From Ferirhizobium litorale (lineage in GTDB: Bacteria; Pseudomonadota; Alphaproteobacteria; Rhizobiales; Rhizobiaceae): 64,000 nt of DNA. Position numbers and translations under genes: made by a program. The notes beneath the pieces are model-generated. The model was given only the letters and a program-made list of their open reading frames with translations, ran no database searches and was not told the origin of the DNA. How positions within the stretch are numbered: position 1 is the first letter of the stretch; the number at the start of each line of letters is the position of its first letter. Shown here piece by piece: positions 17,131 to 25,693 of the stretch. Where the stretch lies: the NCBI GenBank assembly GCA_030028905.1, contig JALDYZ010000004.1:1-64000 (forward strand), written 5' to 3'.

Positions 17131-17392
17131 GGGATCGTCTCCTTCCTGCTTCCTCGCAGGCCGTTGAAGGTAGTTGGAGATGAAGCGGGCTACAAGCTGG
17201 GCCTGCACCTCGCCGCAGCAAGCCTGGAACGGCAATCTCCGAATGAATGGATGTAAGACCGTCCGCGGATGGGAAACCCAGCGCCTCGGTGCCAAGGTTG
17301 AAATGGGGTCCTAAACGGTCATTCGGCCATCATTCGACCCGAAACAATCACCACTTGCGGCACGCCTAAATTGTTAGTTTGCTCCACCTGCA

Positions 17393-17983
17393 ATGATTGG
17401 CTCACATCCGGGGAAGGAACCATTGAGCAGCTTTCCAATAATAGCGACAATACTATCGATGGTTCTTGGGCTTTCCGTAACAAGGCTTTTGCTCGGTCTC
17501 GTCACCGTATTCCGTATCCGTCGCGCGTCACCGATCGATTGGGTTCCGCTCGTCTGGGCGCTGGTCCTTTTCGAAACACAACTCGAATTTTGGTGGGCCA
17601 TCAACCAACTGCCTTCGATAAAGCCAACTTTCAATTTTCAGGAGTTTATCTTTCTCGTCCTGCTTACGTTGATGCTTTTTCTTTCGGCTGCGCTCCTGCT
17701 TCCCAGTCGAAGCGAGGATGAACAGGAAGGACTACGTATCTATTTCGAACAGGACGGTCGCTATTCGCTGCTGTCCTATTCTGCATTTCTGGTGCTGGGC
17801 TTTGCCGTGAATGTCTTTTTCATGAAAAGCCCCGTGGCATCCGAGTGGGCATACATCGACATCATATTGTTCATTCTTCCAGTCGCCGCATTCTTTGCGA
17901 GGTCTCGGACACTCTACGCTGCCATATCGCTGGGCTACCTGCCGTTGACGATATTCGACACCTTCCTGTCCCTGTCGAACTAA
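17393..17983 (+). CDS. Multi-pass membrane protein of unknown function
   Basis: This 196-residue protein has about six hydrophobic segments (IIATILSMVLGLSVTRLLLG, WVPLVWALVLF, FIFLVLLTLMLFLSAALLL, YSAFLVLGFAVNVFF, IDIILFILPVAAFF, YAAISLGYLPLTIF). A short charged loop (SRSEDEQEG) lies in the middle. Its base composition is noticeably less GC-rich than its neighbours, suggesting transfer. No family is recognised. The ATG start is used, but ribosome-site evidence is weak. Confidence 0.6.
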   Translation: MIGSHPGKEPLSSFPIIATILSMVLGLSVTRLLLGLVTVFRIRRASPIDWVPLVWALVLFETQLEFWWAINQLPSIKPTFNFQEFIFLVLLTLMLFLSAALLLPSRSEDEQEGLRIYFEQDGRYSLLSYSAFLVLGFAVNVFFMKSPVASEWAYIDIILFILPVAAFFARSRTLYAAISLGYLPLTIFDTFLSLSN

Positions 17984-18177
17984 GACCACTTCAATCGAGA
18001 TTTGGATGGCCGCTACTGGCGAGTAGCCGCGCGATGGACACCTGTTGGAGCGCGGCGTAGAGGATGAGGATATACGGCGGATCCGTCTAAAACAGGGGCC
18101 TCAACGCGACGAGGTCAGGGGCGTGGAGATGTTGCCGGACTGCTGCGGGAAGGTCAGGCAATGCGCCTGCCGCACGG

Positions 18178-18240
18178 TCAGGCCGGCATCGCCGCTCCCA
18201 TCGCCTCGGCCGCGAGCCGCCGCCTGATGTCGAAAACCAC
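18178..18240 (-). pseudogene. Aquaporin (AqpS-like) N-terminal remnant of an arsenic operon
   Basis: A GTG two bases beyond the arsC-like stop opens a 20-codon frame reading VVFDIRRRLAAEAMG before a TGA. This matches the start of the MIP channels that lie between arsR and arsC in rhizobial arsenic operons. The rest of the channel is missing. Its position directly after arsC supports the call, but the fragment is short. Confidence 0.5.
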
Positions 18241-18242
18241 GG

Positions 18243-18584
18243 TCAGCCTGCCTTCGGCTCTTCGCGGCCGATATCGTCGAGGTGTTTCTGAAGTGTGAGC
18301 TTGTCGATAGACGCCATCGGCAGGCTGACGAAGATCGAGAGATGGTTGCTGAGCATGCGACAGGCATCGTCGAATGCCAGACGCTTCTCGGCATCAGTGC
18401 CCCTCGATGCGGCCGGATCGGGAACGCCCCAATGGGCCGTCATCGGCTGCCCAGGCGAGACGGGGCAGGCTTCCGCGGCCACGCTGGCGCAGACGGTAAA
18501 CACGAAATTTGTCAAGCCACTTTCCTCAAGATCCGCATCGGCAGCCGGTGCATTCCATCCGAAATCAACGACAACTTTTGGTGG
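18243..18584 (-). pseudogene. arsC: Arsenate reductase (ArsC, LMW-phosphatase type), 5'-truncated
   Basis: The frame encodes the C-terminal two-thirds of a thioredoxin-coupled arsenate reductase: FVFTVCASVAAEACPV, then GQPMTAHWGVPDPA, AFDDACRMLSNHLSIFVSLP and LTLQKHLDDIGR. The redox Cys pair in this part is kept, but the N-terminal P-loop with the catalytic Cys (CTGNSARS in intact enzymes) is absent. The frame runs into the 3' end of the aminotransferase gene (end 18589). A TTG at 18515 would give only a 90-residue inactive piece, so the gene is dead. Confidence 0.8.
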
Positions 18585-18588
18585 ATGC

Positions 18589-19722
18589 CTATGCGGCGGC
18601 AGGGCGCTCCTCTGCGAGGAACTGCGATATCCGACGCAACCCCTCGCGCAGCACTGCTTCGCTGTTGGTGTAGCCGATGCGCAGATAGCCCTCCATGTCC
18701 ATGGCGCTGCCAGGCGTCAGCATCACCCCGGTCCGCTCGAGGAGCTTCACGCAGAAAACCTCAGACGGCATCGTCACGTGGTACTTCAAGAGTGCGGTCG
18801 TGCCCGATCCGGGCTTGATCCAGGAGATCAGCGGCTCGCCTGCCACCCATTCTTCGAGGATGGCGAGGTTGGTGCGCGTGATCGCACGGCTGCGGGCCAG
18901 GATCCGGTCGCGATTTTCCAGCGCAATCGCGGCGAAATGGTCATCCAGCATGCCGACGCTGATGGTGTTGTAGTCACGGTGGATCGAGACCGCATGGAGT
19001 AGTTCCTGCGGGCCGACGATCCAGCCGAGGCGCAGTCCGGCCAGCGAATAGGTTTTCGACATGCTGCCAGTGCTGATGCCCTTCTCGTAGAGATCGGCGA
19101 TCGAGGCGGTCATGCCGTCGCCCTCCTGATCGGTGCCGCGATAGACCTCGTCGCAGAGGATCCAGGCGCCGCAAGCGCGTGCAATATCGACGATCCGCTC
19201 TAGGAAGGCGCTGTCCATCAGCGCTCCGGTCGGGTTGTTCGGATTGTTGATGGCGATCAGCTTGGTGCCCGGGCTGGCGAGCGTGCGCAATTTGTCGAGA
19301 TCAGGGAGAAAGCCGTTCTCTTCGGTGAGTTTCAGGATCCGGACGTCGGCGCCATAGCTTTCCGGGATGGAATAGTGCTGCTGGTAGGTCGGGAGCACGG
19401 AAATCACCCGGTCGCCGGGTTCGACCAGGGTCTCGTGCACCAGCGCGTTGGCGCCGATCGCCCCATGGGTGACGACGACATTTTCGAGAGCCTGCTTCTC
19501 ATAGAGGCCGGCGATGAGCCGGCGCAGCCGCTCGCTGCCGTCGATCGCGCCATAGGTGAGTTTCAGCGGCAAAAGTTCGTCGAGGATCGTTTCCGTCTTG
19601 CCTGCCATCTCCACAAGCTCGGCAACGGTCAGCGATTCGACGCAGGTCTCCGCAAGGTTCCACTCGCATTCGTTCTCATAGCGGTTCATCCATATCTCGA
19701 CGCCGAAATCACGAATCTTCAC
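18589..19722 (-). CDS. PLP-dependent aminotransferase, class I/II fold
   Basis: This 377-residue fold-type I aminotransferase has NNPNNPTGALM as the substrate-cofactor loop, WILCDEVYRG with Asp191 and Tyr194, and the Schiff-base Lys223 in TGSMSKTYSLAGLRLGW. A GTG start at 19722 has GGAG about 7 bases upstream and begins KIRDFGVEIWM; a longer reading upstream lacks a ribosome site. The substrate is not obvious. It is divergent from an XRE-cupin regulator 82 bp away, a layout typical of a locally controlled amino-acid catabolic gene. Confidence 0.9.
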   Translation of the reverse strand: MKIRDFGVEIWMNRYENECEWNLAETCVESLTVAELVEMAGKTETILDELLPLKLTYGAIDGSERLRRLIAGLYEKQALENVVVTHGAIGANALVHETLVEPGDRVISVLPTYQQHYSIPESYGADVRILKLTEENGFLPDLDKLRTLASPGTKLIAINNPNNPTGALMDSAFLERIVDIARACGAWILCDEVYRGTDQEGDGMTASIADLYEKGISTGSMSKTYSLAGLRLGWIVGPQELLHAVSIHRDYNTISVGMLDDHFAAIALENRDRILARSRAITRTNLAILEEWVAGEPLISWIKPGSGTTALLKYHVTMPSEVFCVKLLERTGVMLTPGSAMDMEGYLRIGYTNSEAVLREGLRRISQFLAEERPAAA

Positions 19723-19804
19723 TGTAGGCTCCTTCGATAAACGGTCAGGGATCGTGTCGCGGCAAGCTGTTGAACTGCGACGATCAAACGGGTACAAGGA
19801 CGAT

Positions 19805-20374
19805 ATGAGCAATATATTGCGCAGTCAAGAACGCGGCGACGTCCTTGCCCATGTCTCGGGGAACCTGCGGCGTCATCGCCTGGCCACCGGCCTCAGCCAG
19901 GCGGCGCTGGCGAAGGCCTCCGGCATCAGCCGCCGCATGATCGTCGCGGTCGAAGGCGGCGACGCCAACATCAGTCTTTCCAGCCTGGACAGGCTGGCTG
20001 CAGCGATGGGCGTCGGCTTCGTCGATCTGGTTCGCGACCCGACGGTGGAATCGCGAACGGACATCAACCAGGTAACATGGCGCGGTGCGAACGCGGAGAG
20101 TTCCGCGATGCTGCTCGGTTCGGCGCCCGCCTCGAGCGAGGCACAGATGTGGCTCTGGTCGCTCGGACCGGGCGACCGCTATGATGCCGAGCCCGATCCC
20201 GCGGGGTGGCACGAGATGATCTACGTGACCGAGGGGCTGCTGCGGCTGGAGCTATCGGGAGTGGCTCGCGACTATCCGGCCGGGTCCTTTGCGGTGTATG
20301 GCACCTCGCAGGCCTATTCCTACGCCAACCCGGGTGAGACCCGCGTCCGCTTCGTGCGCAACGTCATTTCCTGA
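19805..20374 (+). CDS. XRE-family regulator with C-terminal cupin domain
   Basis: This 189-residue protein has an N-terminal helix-turn-helix (about residues 14-68: GLSQAALAKASGISRRMIVA, ISLSSLDRLAAAMG). A small cupin follows (about 110-189) with EPDPAGWHEMIYVTEGLLRL and AGSFAVYGTSQAYSYANPG. Such proteins sense a small ligand and control nearby metabolic genes, here probably the divergent aminotransferase. The ATG at 19805 follows AAGGACGAT and starts the usual short N-tail. Confidence 0.92.
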   Translation: MSNILRSQERGDVLAHVSGNLRRHRLATGLSQAALAKASGISRRMIVAVEGGDANISLSSLDRLAAAMGVGFVDLVRDPTVESRTDINQVTWRGANAESSAMLLGSAPASSEAQMWLWSLGPGDRYDAEPDPAGWHEMIYVTEGLLRLELSGVARDYPAGSFAVYGTSQAYSYANPGETRVRFVRNVIS

Positions 20375-20390
20375 ACCGACTACCGACCCT

Positions 20391-21287
20391 TCAGGAAGCC
20401 GTGAACCCTGATCGTTCCAGCAGGAGGCGCCTCAACTGTTCCTCCCGCCATTGCGGCTCTGCAAGCACGCAGGTCGGGCAGAGCGAACCGCCGTCCAGCT
20501 TGTAGAGTCGACAGCAGCCGCCGCGCAGGCGAAAGGTTTCCTCGATCACTCCGGCATCGGGCGTCGCAACGCGGAGGGTGACGAAGTCGAGCTGCTTGTT
20601 GCGAAAGGCGGAACCCGGCTGCCTGAGGATTGCAAGCGCCTCGGCGGTGGCGCGTTCCGTTTCGCCGAGGCGCCTGCCGATTTCGAGGAATGCGGCGGCG
20701 ACGGAATCGCCGGCAATGCGCCACTGGGCGTCGCGGCCGAAGCTGCTGATCTGCCTCAACGCCATGACGAGCGGGCGCAAATGGTCTTCGAGAATCTGTT
20801 GCAGCAAAGCTCGCCGCGCCGGCGGGTCAGCGAAGTGGCCGGCGTTTTTCATCGACGGGACAGCAGACAGCAGGCGGAGATGAAAACGACGAAACGGGGC
20901 ATCCGCCCCCTCCTCCGCGGCAACGAGCCGAAAGAAGAGGTTGCCGGCCGAAAGATCGGGAACCGTGCCGGAGAGAAGATAGGGCGCGGCTGCCGCAAGC
21001 CCGAGGAAATAGCTGTACTGGCCCAGAACAGATGCTGCCAAAGTCCTGGCGTCCGGGCGGGGTAACAGTTGGCGATGGTAAGCGAGAAGTTGCGCAACCG
21101 CATTCGAACCCGGATCGCCGAGGTCGACAGCACTGAACATGTCCGCGTCGGGCGTTCCGTACGTGACTTCGAGCGACGGCCAAAGACCGGTCAGCCAAGA
21201 AAGGGCCTCGCCGATCGCTTCGCTATCCGACTGCTGCGAGCCTGCCAAACCTTTCCCCTCACTATCTGGTCGTCTTTCATGGAGCAT
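20391..21287 (-). CDS. FhuF-like [2Fe-2S] siderophore-iron reductase family protein
   Basis: This protein (298 residues from the ATG at 21287) ends in a C-terminal Cys motif CC-x10-C-x2-C (Cys258, Cys259, Cys270, Cys273 in GGCCRLYKLDGGSLCPTC). This is the unusual [2Fe-2S] site of FhuF-type ferric-siderophore reductases. The N-terminal part is a helical domain of the matching length. It would release iron from imported ferric siderophores in the cytoplasm. No siderophore transporter is adjacent; its start faces the DadA-like gene. The exact start is uncertain because several in-frame ATGs lie upstream. Confidence 0.85.
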   Translation of the reverse strand: MLHERRPDSEGKGLAGSQQSDSEAIGEALSWLTGLWPSLEVTYGTPDADMFSAVDLGDPGSNAVAQLLAYHRQLLPRPDARTLAASVLGQYSYFLGLAAAAPYLLSGTVPDLSAGNLFFRLVAAEEGADAPFRRFHLRLLSAVPSMKNAGHFADPPARRALLQQILEDHLRPLVMALRQISSFGRDAQWRIAGDSVAAAFLEIGRRLGETERATAEALAILRQPGSAFRNKQLDFVTLRVATPDAGVIEETFRLRGGCCRLYKLDGGSLCPTCVLAEPQWREEQLRRLLLERSGFTAS

Positions 21288-21415
21288 GTCGCGTGCGCCT
21301 TTGCAATCGCGCGACGCGATGGAAATGCCGAGCGGACGCATTTTTCATTTGCCCTCGCCATATCCCGGATGCATCTTGCCTAGCTATTGATTTCATGGGG
21401 ATTTGAGGGATCGGA

Positions 21416-22663
21416 ATGGCAGACGTCATCGTATTGGGCGGAGGCATCATCGGCGTATCCACCGCCATTCACCTGGCACAGCGCGGCCGCTCCGTCGTGC
21501 TCGTGGACCGGCGTGGTCCGGGCCAGGAGACCTCCTTCGGCAATGCCGGCCTGATCCAGCGCGAAGGCGTCGTTCCCTACGGCTTTCCGCAGCAACTGAC
21601 CTTGTTGTTGCGCTACGCGCTCAACAACCGCATCGACGCGCACTACCACATCAAGAACCTGCCGGGCCAGGTGGCCTTTCTCGCGCGCTACTGGTGGAAT
21701 TCAAACGCCAAGCGCCACCAGATGATCGCCAAGCTCTATGCGCCGCTGATCGAGCATTCGATTTCGGAGCACAGCGCCCTGATCGAGGCGGCCGATGCCC
21801 AGCACCTCATCCGCAAGACCGGATGGATGCAATCCTTCCGCACCCAGGCCGCGATGGACGAGGAGGTCAGGGAGGCGGAACGCCTGCAGCGCGAAAGCGG
21901 CATCGCATTCCACGCCATCGGCGGCGACGACCTGGCGCGCATGGAGCCGAACCTGACGCAGCGCTTCGTCGGCGCGGTGCGCTGGGCCGATCCGTGGTCG
22001 GTGCTCGACCCCTACGCATTGACGCAAGCCTATGTCGCGCTTCTCCAGAAGCTCGGTGGCCGGGTGGTGATCGGCGACGCGATGACGCTGGCGGCGGGGC
22101 CGAAGGGCGGCTGGCAGGTAACGACGGAGGAAGGACCGGTCGAGGGACAGGATGTCGTCGTCGCCCTCGGTCCATGGTCGGACAAGCTCACCAGCAAGCT
22201 CGGCTACTGGTTCCCGCTCGGGGTCAAACGCGGCTACCACATGCACTATTCGACCAAGAGCGGCGCGACGCTCAACAACTGGCTGCTGGACACCGAGCGC
22301 GGCTACTTCCTCGCGCCGATGAGCCGCGGGATACGGCTGACGACCGGGGCGGAATTCGCCTCGCGCGACGCGCCGAAGACCCCGGTCCAGCTGGAGCGTG
22401 CGGAAAAGGTGGCGCGCACCGTGTTGCGGCTCGGCAAGCGGCTTGACGCCGAGCCCTGGATGGGCGCCCGCCCCTGCACGCCCGACATGATGCCGATCAT
22501 CGGTGCGGCGCCGCGGCACGAGGGCATATGGTTCGCCTTCGGCCACGCCCATCACGGGCTGACGCTCGGGCCGGTGACCGGCCGGGTGATCGCCGAAGCG
22601 ATGGCGGGCGAAAAACCGTTCATCGATATTTCCGCCTACCGGCCGGAACGCTTCCTCGCCTGA
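21416..22663 (+). CDS. FAD-dependent D-amino-acid dehydrogenase-like oxidoreductase (DadA family)
   Basis: This 415-residue protein has an N-terminal Rossmann FAD site (VIVLGGGIIGVSTAIHLAQRG) and a DAO-type C-terminus (MGARPCTPDMMPIIGAAPRH, WFAFGHAHHGLTLGPVTGRV). It has the length and layout of D-amino-acid dehydrogenases, which oxidise D-amino acids or related amines and pass electrons on. It converges with a GntR gene (26 bp apart) and lies next to the polyamine operon, so an amine or amino-acid substrate is plausible. Confidence 0.9.
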   Translation: MADVIVLGGGIIGVSTAIHLAQRGRSVVLVDRRGPGQETSFGNAGLIQREGVVPYGFPQQLTLLLRYALNNRIDAHYHIKNLPGQVAFLARYWWNSNAKRHQMIAKLYAPLIEHSISEHSALIEAADAQHLIRKTGWMQSFRTQAAMDEEVREAERLQRESGIAFHAIGGDDLARMEPNLTQRFVGAVRWADPWSVLDPYALTQAYVALLQKLGGRVVIGDAMTLAAGPKGGWQVTTEEGPVEGQDVVVALGPWSDKLTSKLGYWFPLGVKRGYHMHYSTKSGATLNNWLLDTERGYFLAPMSRGIRLTTGAEFASRDAPKTPVQLERAEKVARTVLRLGKRLDAEPWMGARPCTPDMMPIIGAAPRHEGIWFAFGHAHHGLTLGPVTGRVIAEAMAGEKPFIDISAYRPERFLA

Positions 22664-22689
22664 GCCTGACCCCGAGGGAGGCGTGCGCG

Positions 22690-23382
22690 CTAAATGCCTG
22701 CTGCGGCGGACCGCGCCGCAGCATCGAGAAATTGGCGGCGTCCGAGATGGCCGGCGCCATCCTGTATGTCGGCGGCAATCGCCGCCTTGAGCGCCTCCGC
22801 GTCGCGGGCTCGGATTGCCTCCAGGGCCTCGGCATGCCGGTCGACGAGGTAGCTTTCGTGCAGGTTTTCGGTCGCCTCGCGCATGAAGGGCCCGAGGCGC
22901 AGCCATGTGGATTCGATCAGCGGCAATAGCACCGCCGAAGAGCGAACCTCGTAAAGACACCGGTGGAAGGCGAAATTGCGCTCGATGCCGAGCTCGATAT
23001 TGCCCGCCGCATAGGCTTCGTCGCAGGCGGCATCCAGCTTCTGCAACTCGGCGAAGCGGATGTAGTCGATGAAATGGATCGCCCGCTCCGCCGCGATGGT
23101 TTCAAGTGCAATGCGCGCCGCTATCATCTCGTCGAACTTGTCCGGATCGACCGGCGGCACCCGCACACGGCGGTTGTCGAGATGCTCCAGCGCCCCGTCC
23201 GCGACGAGGCGATGCAGCGCCTCGCGCACCGGCATGGCGCTGACGTCCAGCATTTCGGCGATGCCGTTGATGGTCACCGCACGGCCCGGAGGAAAGTGCC
23301 CGGTCATGATGGCGTAGCGCAGGCGACGGTACACCCATTGCCTGACGGATTCAGACGGTTGCTTCGTTTCCGGAACAAACAT
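22690..23382 (-). CDS. GntR-family regulator, FadR/FCD subfamily
   Basis: This 230-residue protein has an N-terminal GntR winged helix (about 12-75: WVYRRLRYAIMTGHFPPG, INGIAEMLDVSAMPVREALH, with RRVRVPP as the wing). An all-helical FCD effector domain (about 90-215) follows, whose His and acidic residues (ERNFAFHRCLYE) usually bind a metal and a carboxylate ligand. It is divergent from the polyamine transporter operon, with 230 bp between, and probably controls it through the TGATCA boxes there (inference). Confidence 0.92.
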   Translation of the reverse strand: MFVPETKQPSESVRQWVYRRLRYAIMTGHFPPGRAVTINGIAEMLDVSAMPVREALHRLVADGALEHLDNRRVRVPPVDPDKFDEMIAARIALETIAAERAIHFIDYIRFAELQKLDAACDEAYAAGNIELGIERNFAFHRCLYEVRSSAVLLPLIESTWLRLGPFMREATENLHESYLVDRHAEALEAIRARDAEALKAAIAADIQDGAGHLGRRQFLDAAARSAAAGI

Positions 23383-23483
23383 TGCTTCCCCTCTTCAACC
23401 GGATCCGCCTGCCCAGGCGGGGCCGGCGCAGCACAAATAGTTCCTCGAGCGCTTGCCGGATAGCCATCCAGCTGTCATGTTTT

Positions 23484-23552
23484 TGATCAAATTCCTGTCG
23501 TGCATAAAAAATGACGGTTGCTATTTGATCAAATCATGCTTTGATGTGATCA
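23484..23552. promoter_or_regulatory. Three TGATCA boxes, candidate GntR operator
   Basis: The palindrome TGATCA occurs at 23484-23489, 23526-23531 and 23547-23552. The middle copy sits in a perfect 12-bp palindrome ATTTGATCAAAT (23523-23534) and the first in TTTGATCAAA. Start-to-start spacing is 42 and 21 bp, close to four and two helical turns, so all sites face the same side of DNA. The region is AT-rich relative to its surroundings and lies between gntR and the transporter operon. Confidence 0.6.
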
Positions 23553-23612
23553 AAATAATAAACACACTGTGGGCCACACAACAATCCACCAAAGGAGACG
23601 GCCCACGCTTTC

Positions 23613-24767
23613 ATGAACTGGCACCCGGCGAAGACCGGGACCTTTCCTGAAACAGGGGAACAGATGAAACAACATTTAGCTGGCTCCGCCCATGGCGGTG
23701 CCATAGCGATGCTGGGTGTCGTCAAGGAATTCGGGCATTTCCGGGCCGTAGACGACGTTACGCTGAAGATCGAGCCGAACGAGTTCTTCACCCTTCTGGG
23801 TCCGTCCGGCTGCGGCAAGACCACCCTCCTGCGGATGATAGCCGGATTCGAGATGCCGACGAACGGCCGGCTTTTGCTGGACGAGAGCGACATCAGCGGC
23901 CTGCTGCCAAACCAGCGACCGATCAACACGGTCTTCCAGAACTACGCGCTCTTTCCCCATATGAGCGTCGCAGAAAACATCGGCTTCGGGCTTAAAATGC
24001 TCGGCAAGCCGAAAGCCGAGGTAGACAGGACAGTCGGCGAAATGCTTTCGCTCGTCCGCCTTAATGGGCGCGGCAACAATCCGGTCACCCAGCTTTCCGG
24101 CGGCCAGCAGCAACGCGTGGCACTGGCCCGGGCGCTCGCCCCGCGCCCAAAGGTGCTGCTCCTCGACGAGCCGCTTTCCGCGCTCGACCTGAAGCTCCGG
24201 AAATCGATGCAGATCGAACTCAAGCGGCTGCAAGCCGAAACCGGCATTACCTTCGTCTTCGTCACACACGACCAGGAAGAGGCCCTCACCATGTCGGACC
24301 GCATCGCCGTCATGTCCGAGGGCAAGGTCCGCCAGGTCGGCTCGCCCTGGGACATCTACGATCACCCGGCCGAGCGCTTCGTCGCCGACTTCATCGGCGA
24401 GACGAATTTTCTCGAGGCGGATGTCGTCTCCCTCGGCGGCGGTCTCGCCCGCGTGCGGCTGTCGTCGGGATCGGAAATCGCGGCGACTTTCCCCTCCGAC
24501 TTCCTGCCGCAGGGCAAGGTGACGGTAGTCGTCAGACCCGAACATGCCCAGGTCGTCCCCCGCGGGGACAGCACTGCGGCGCTCAAGGGCACGATCAAGG
24601 ACATCGTCTATCTCGGCACCGACACGCATTTCCACATCCATCTCGATGACGGCACCCTCTTCATCGTCCGCCAGCAGAATGCCAAGAGCGGCCCCTGCGG
24701 TTTCGCCAAGGGCGAAGCGGTCGGCATCGGCGTCAACGACGATGTCGCCCAGATCCTGAGGGACTAG
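23613..24767 (+). CDS. Polyamine-type ABC transporter ATP-binding protein (PotA-like)
   Basis: This 384-residue ATPase has Walker [10 protein letters not shown] (about 63-71), signature [15 protein letters not shown], Walker [14 protein letters not shown], the H-loop in [12 protein letters not shown], and a C-terminal TOBE domain ([10 protein letters not shown]). This layout is that of PotA/FbpC-type importers. An alternative ATG at 23664 (MKQHLAG) has GGGGAACAG upstream and may be the true start. It is the first gene of the polyamine operon and is followed by the permease gene after 2 bp. Confidence 0.93.
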   Translation: MNWHPAKTGTFPETGEQMKQHLAGSAHGGAIAMLGVVKEFGHFRAVDDVTLKIEPNEFFTLLGPSGCGKTTLLRMIAGFEMPTNGRLLLDESDISGLLPNQRPINTVFQNYALFPHMSVAENIGFGLKMLGKPKAEVDRTVGEMLSLVRLNGRGNNPVTQLSGGQQQRVALARALAPRPKVLLLDEPLSALDLKLRKSMQIELKRLQAETGITFVFVTHDQEEALTMSDRIAVMSEGKVRQVGSPWDIYDHPAERFVADFIGETNFLEADVVSLGGGLARVRLSSGSEIAATFPSDFLPQGKVTVVVRPEHAQVVPRGDSTAALKGTIKDIVYLGTDTHFHIHLDDGTLFIVRQQNAKSGPCGFAKGEAVGIGVNDDVAQILRD

Positions 24768-24769
24768 CC

Positions 24770-25693
24770 ATGACGCTCAGCGCTGCAGAAGCCGGTCAAG
24801 CCCGCCAGAAAAAGGACATCCGCGACCGATGGCTGCTCTCCGCGCCGGCGCTGCTCCTGATCTTCTTCGCCGGTGTCGGTCCGCTCCTGATCGTCGTCGT
24901 CTATTCATTCCTGGCGCCGGGCAACTATGGCGACGTAAAGTGGGAGTTCTCGACCGAGGGATGGTTCAATGTCCTGTTCAGCCGCGACATCTTCGATGAC
25001 ACCATCTCGCTCGCGGATGCGCATTTCACCATCTTCTGGCGCTCGATCAAGCTGGCGCTGGCGACCACGATCCTCTGCCTGATCTTCGGCTTCCCGACCG
25101 CCTACTTCATCGCGACGCGACCCGCCAACAACCGCTCGCTCTGGCTCTTCCTGATCACCATCCCGTTCTGGACGAACATGCTCATCCGCACCTTCGCCAT
25201 CCAGGAGGTGATCCGCTCCGAAGGCATCATCAATTCGGCTCTCATCAAGCTCGGCATCATCGCGGCACCGATCCAGATGATGTTCACCGATTTCGCGATC
25301 CTGCTCGGCATGACCTACGTGTTTCTGCCGCTGATGGTGCTGCCGCTCTATGCCAGCCTGGAGAAACTGGACTTCAGGCTCGTCGAGGCGGCTTACGACC
25401 TCTACGCCTCGCGCTTCAACGTGCTGATGCGGGTGATCGTGCCGATCGTGAAGCCGGGCCTCATTGCCGGCTCCATCCTGGTCTTCATCCCGGCGCTCTC
25501 CTCCTACGTCGTCCCCCGCGTCCTCGGCGGCGGCAAGAACCTGATGATCGGCAACCTCATCGAACTGCAGTTCGGTCAGGGCCGCAATTGGCCGCTCGGC
25601 GCGGCACTGTCGGTGACGCTGGTCATCATCGTGCTGTTCGCGATGCTCTACTACGTACGAAATGCCGAAAAATCGGGAGGCGGGCATGGCTAG
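24770..25693 (+). CDS. Polyamine-type ABC transporter permease (PotB-like)
   Basis: This 307-residue protein has six predicted membrane spans. The ATPase-contact (EAA) loop is LVEAAYDLYASRFNVLMRVI, followed by VPIVKPGLIAGSILVFIPAL. It matches the PotB/PotH permease family. The stop overlaps the next permease start by eight bases, so the two permeases are coupled and probably form a heterodimeric pore. Confidence 0.93.
   Translation: MTLSAAEAGQARQKKDIRDRWLLSAPALLLIFFAGVGPLLIVVVYSFLAPGNYGDVKWEFSTEGWFNVLFSRDIFDDTISLADAHFTIFWRSIKLALATTILCLIFGFPTAYFIATRPANNRSLWLFLITIPFWTNMLIRTFAIQEVIRSEGIINSALIKLGIIAAPIQMMFTDFAILLGMTYVFLPLMVLPLYASLEKLDFRLVEAAYDLYASRFNVLMRVIVPIVKPGLIAGSILVFIPALSSYVVPRVLGGGKNLMIGNLIELQFGQGRNWPLGAALSVTLVIIVLFAMLYYVRNAEKSGGGHG

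Noticed and set aside
23463-23600. The TGATCA cluster as a mobile-element end
   Set aside because: The copies are short palindromes phased with the DNA helix and sit in a divergent promoter; no transposase or terminal repeats are present.
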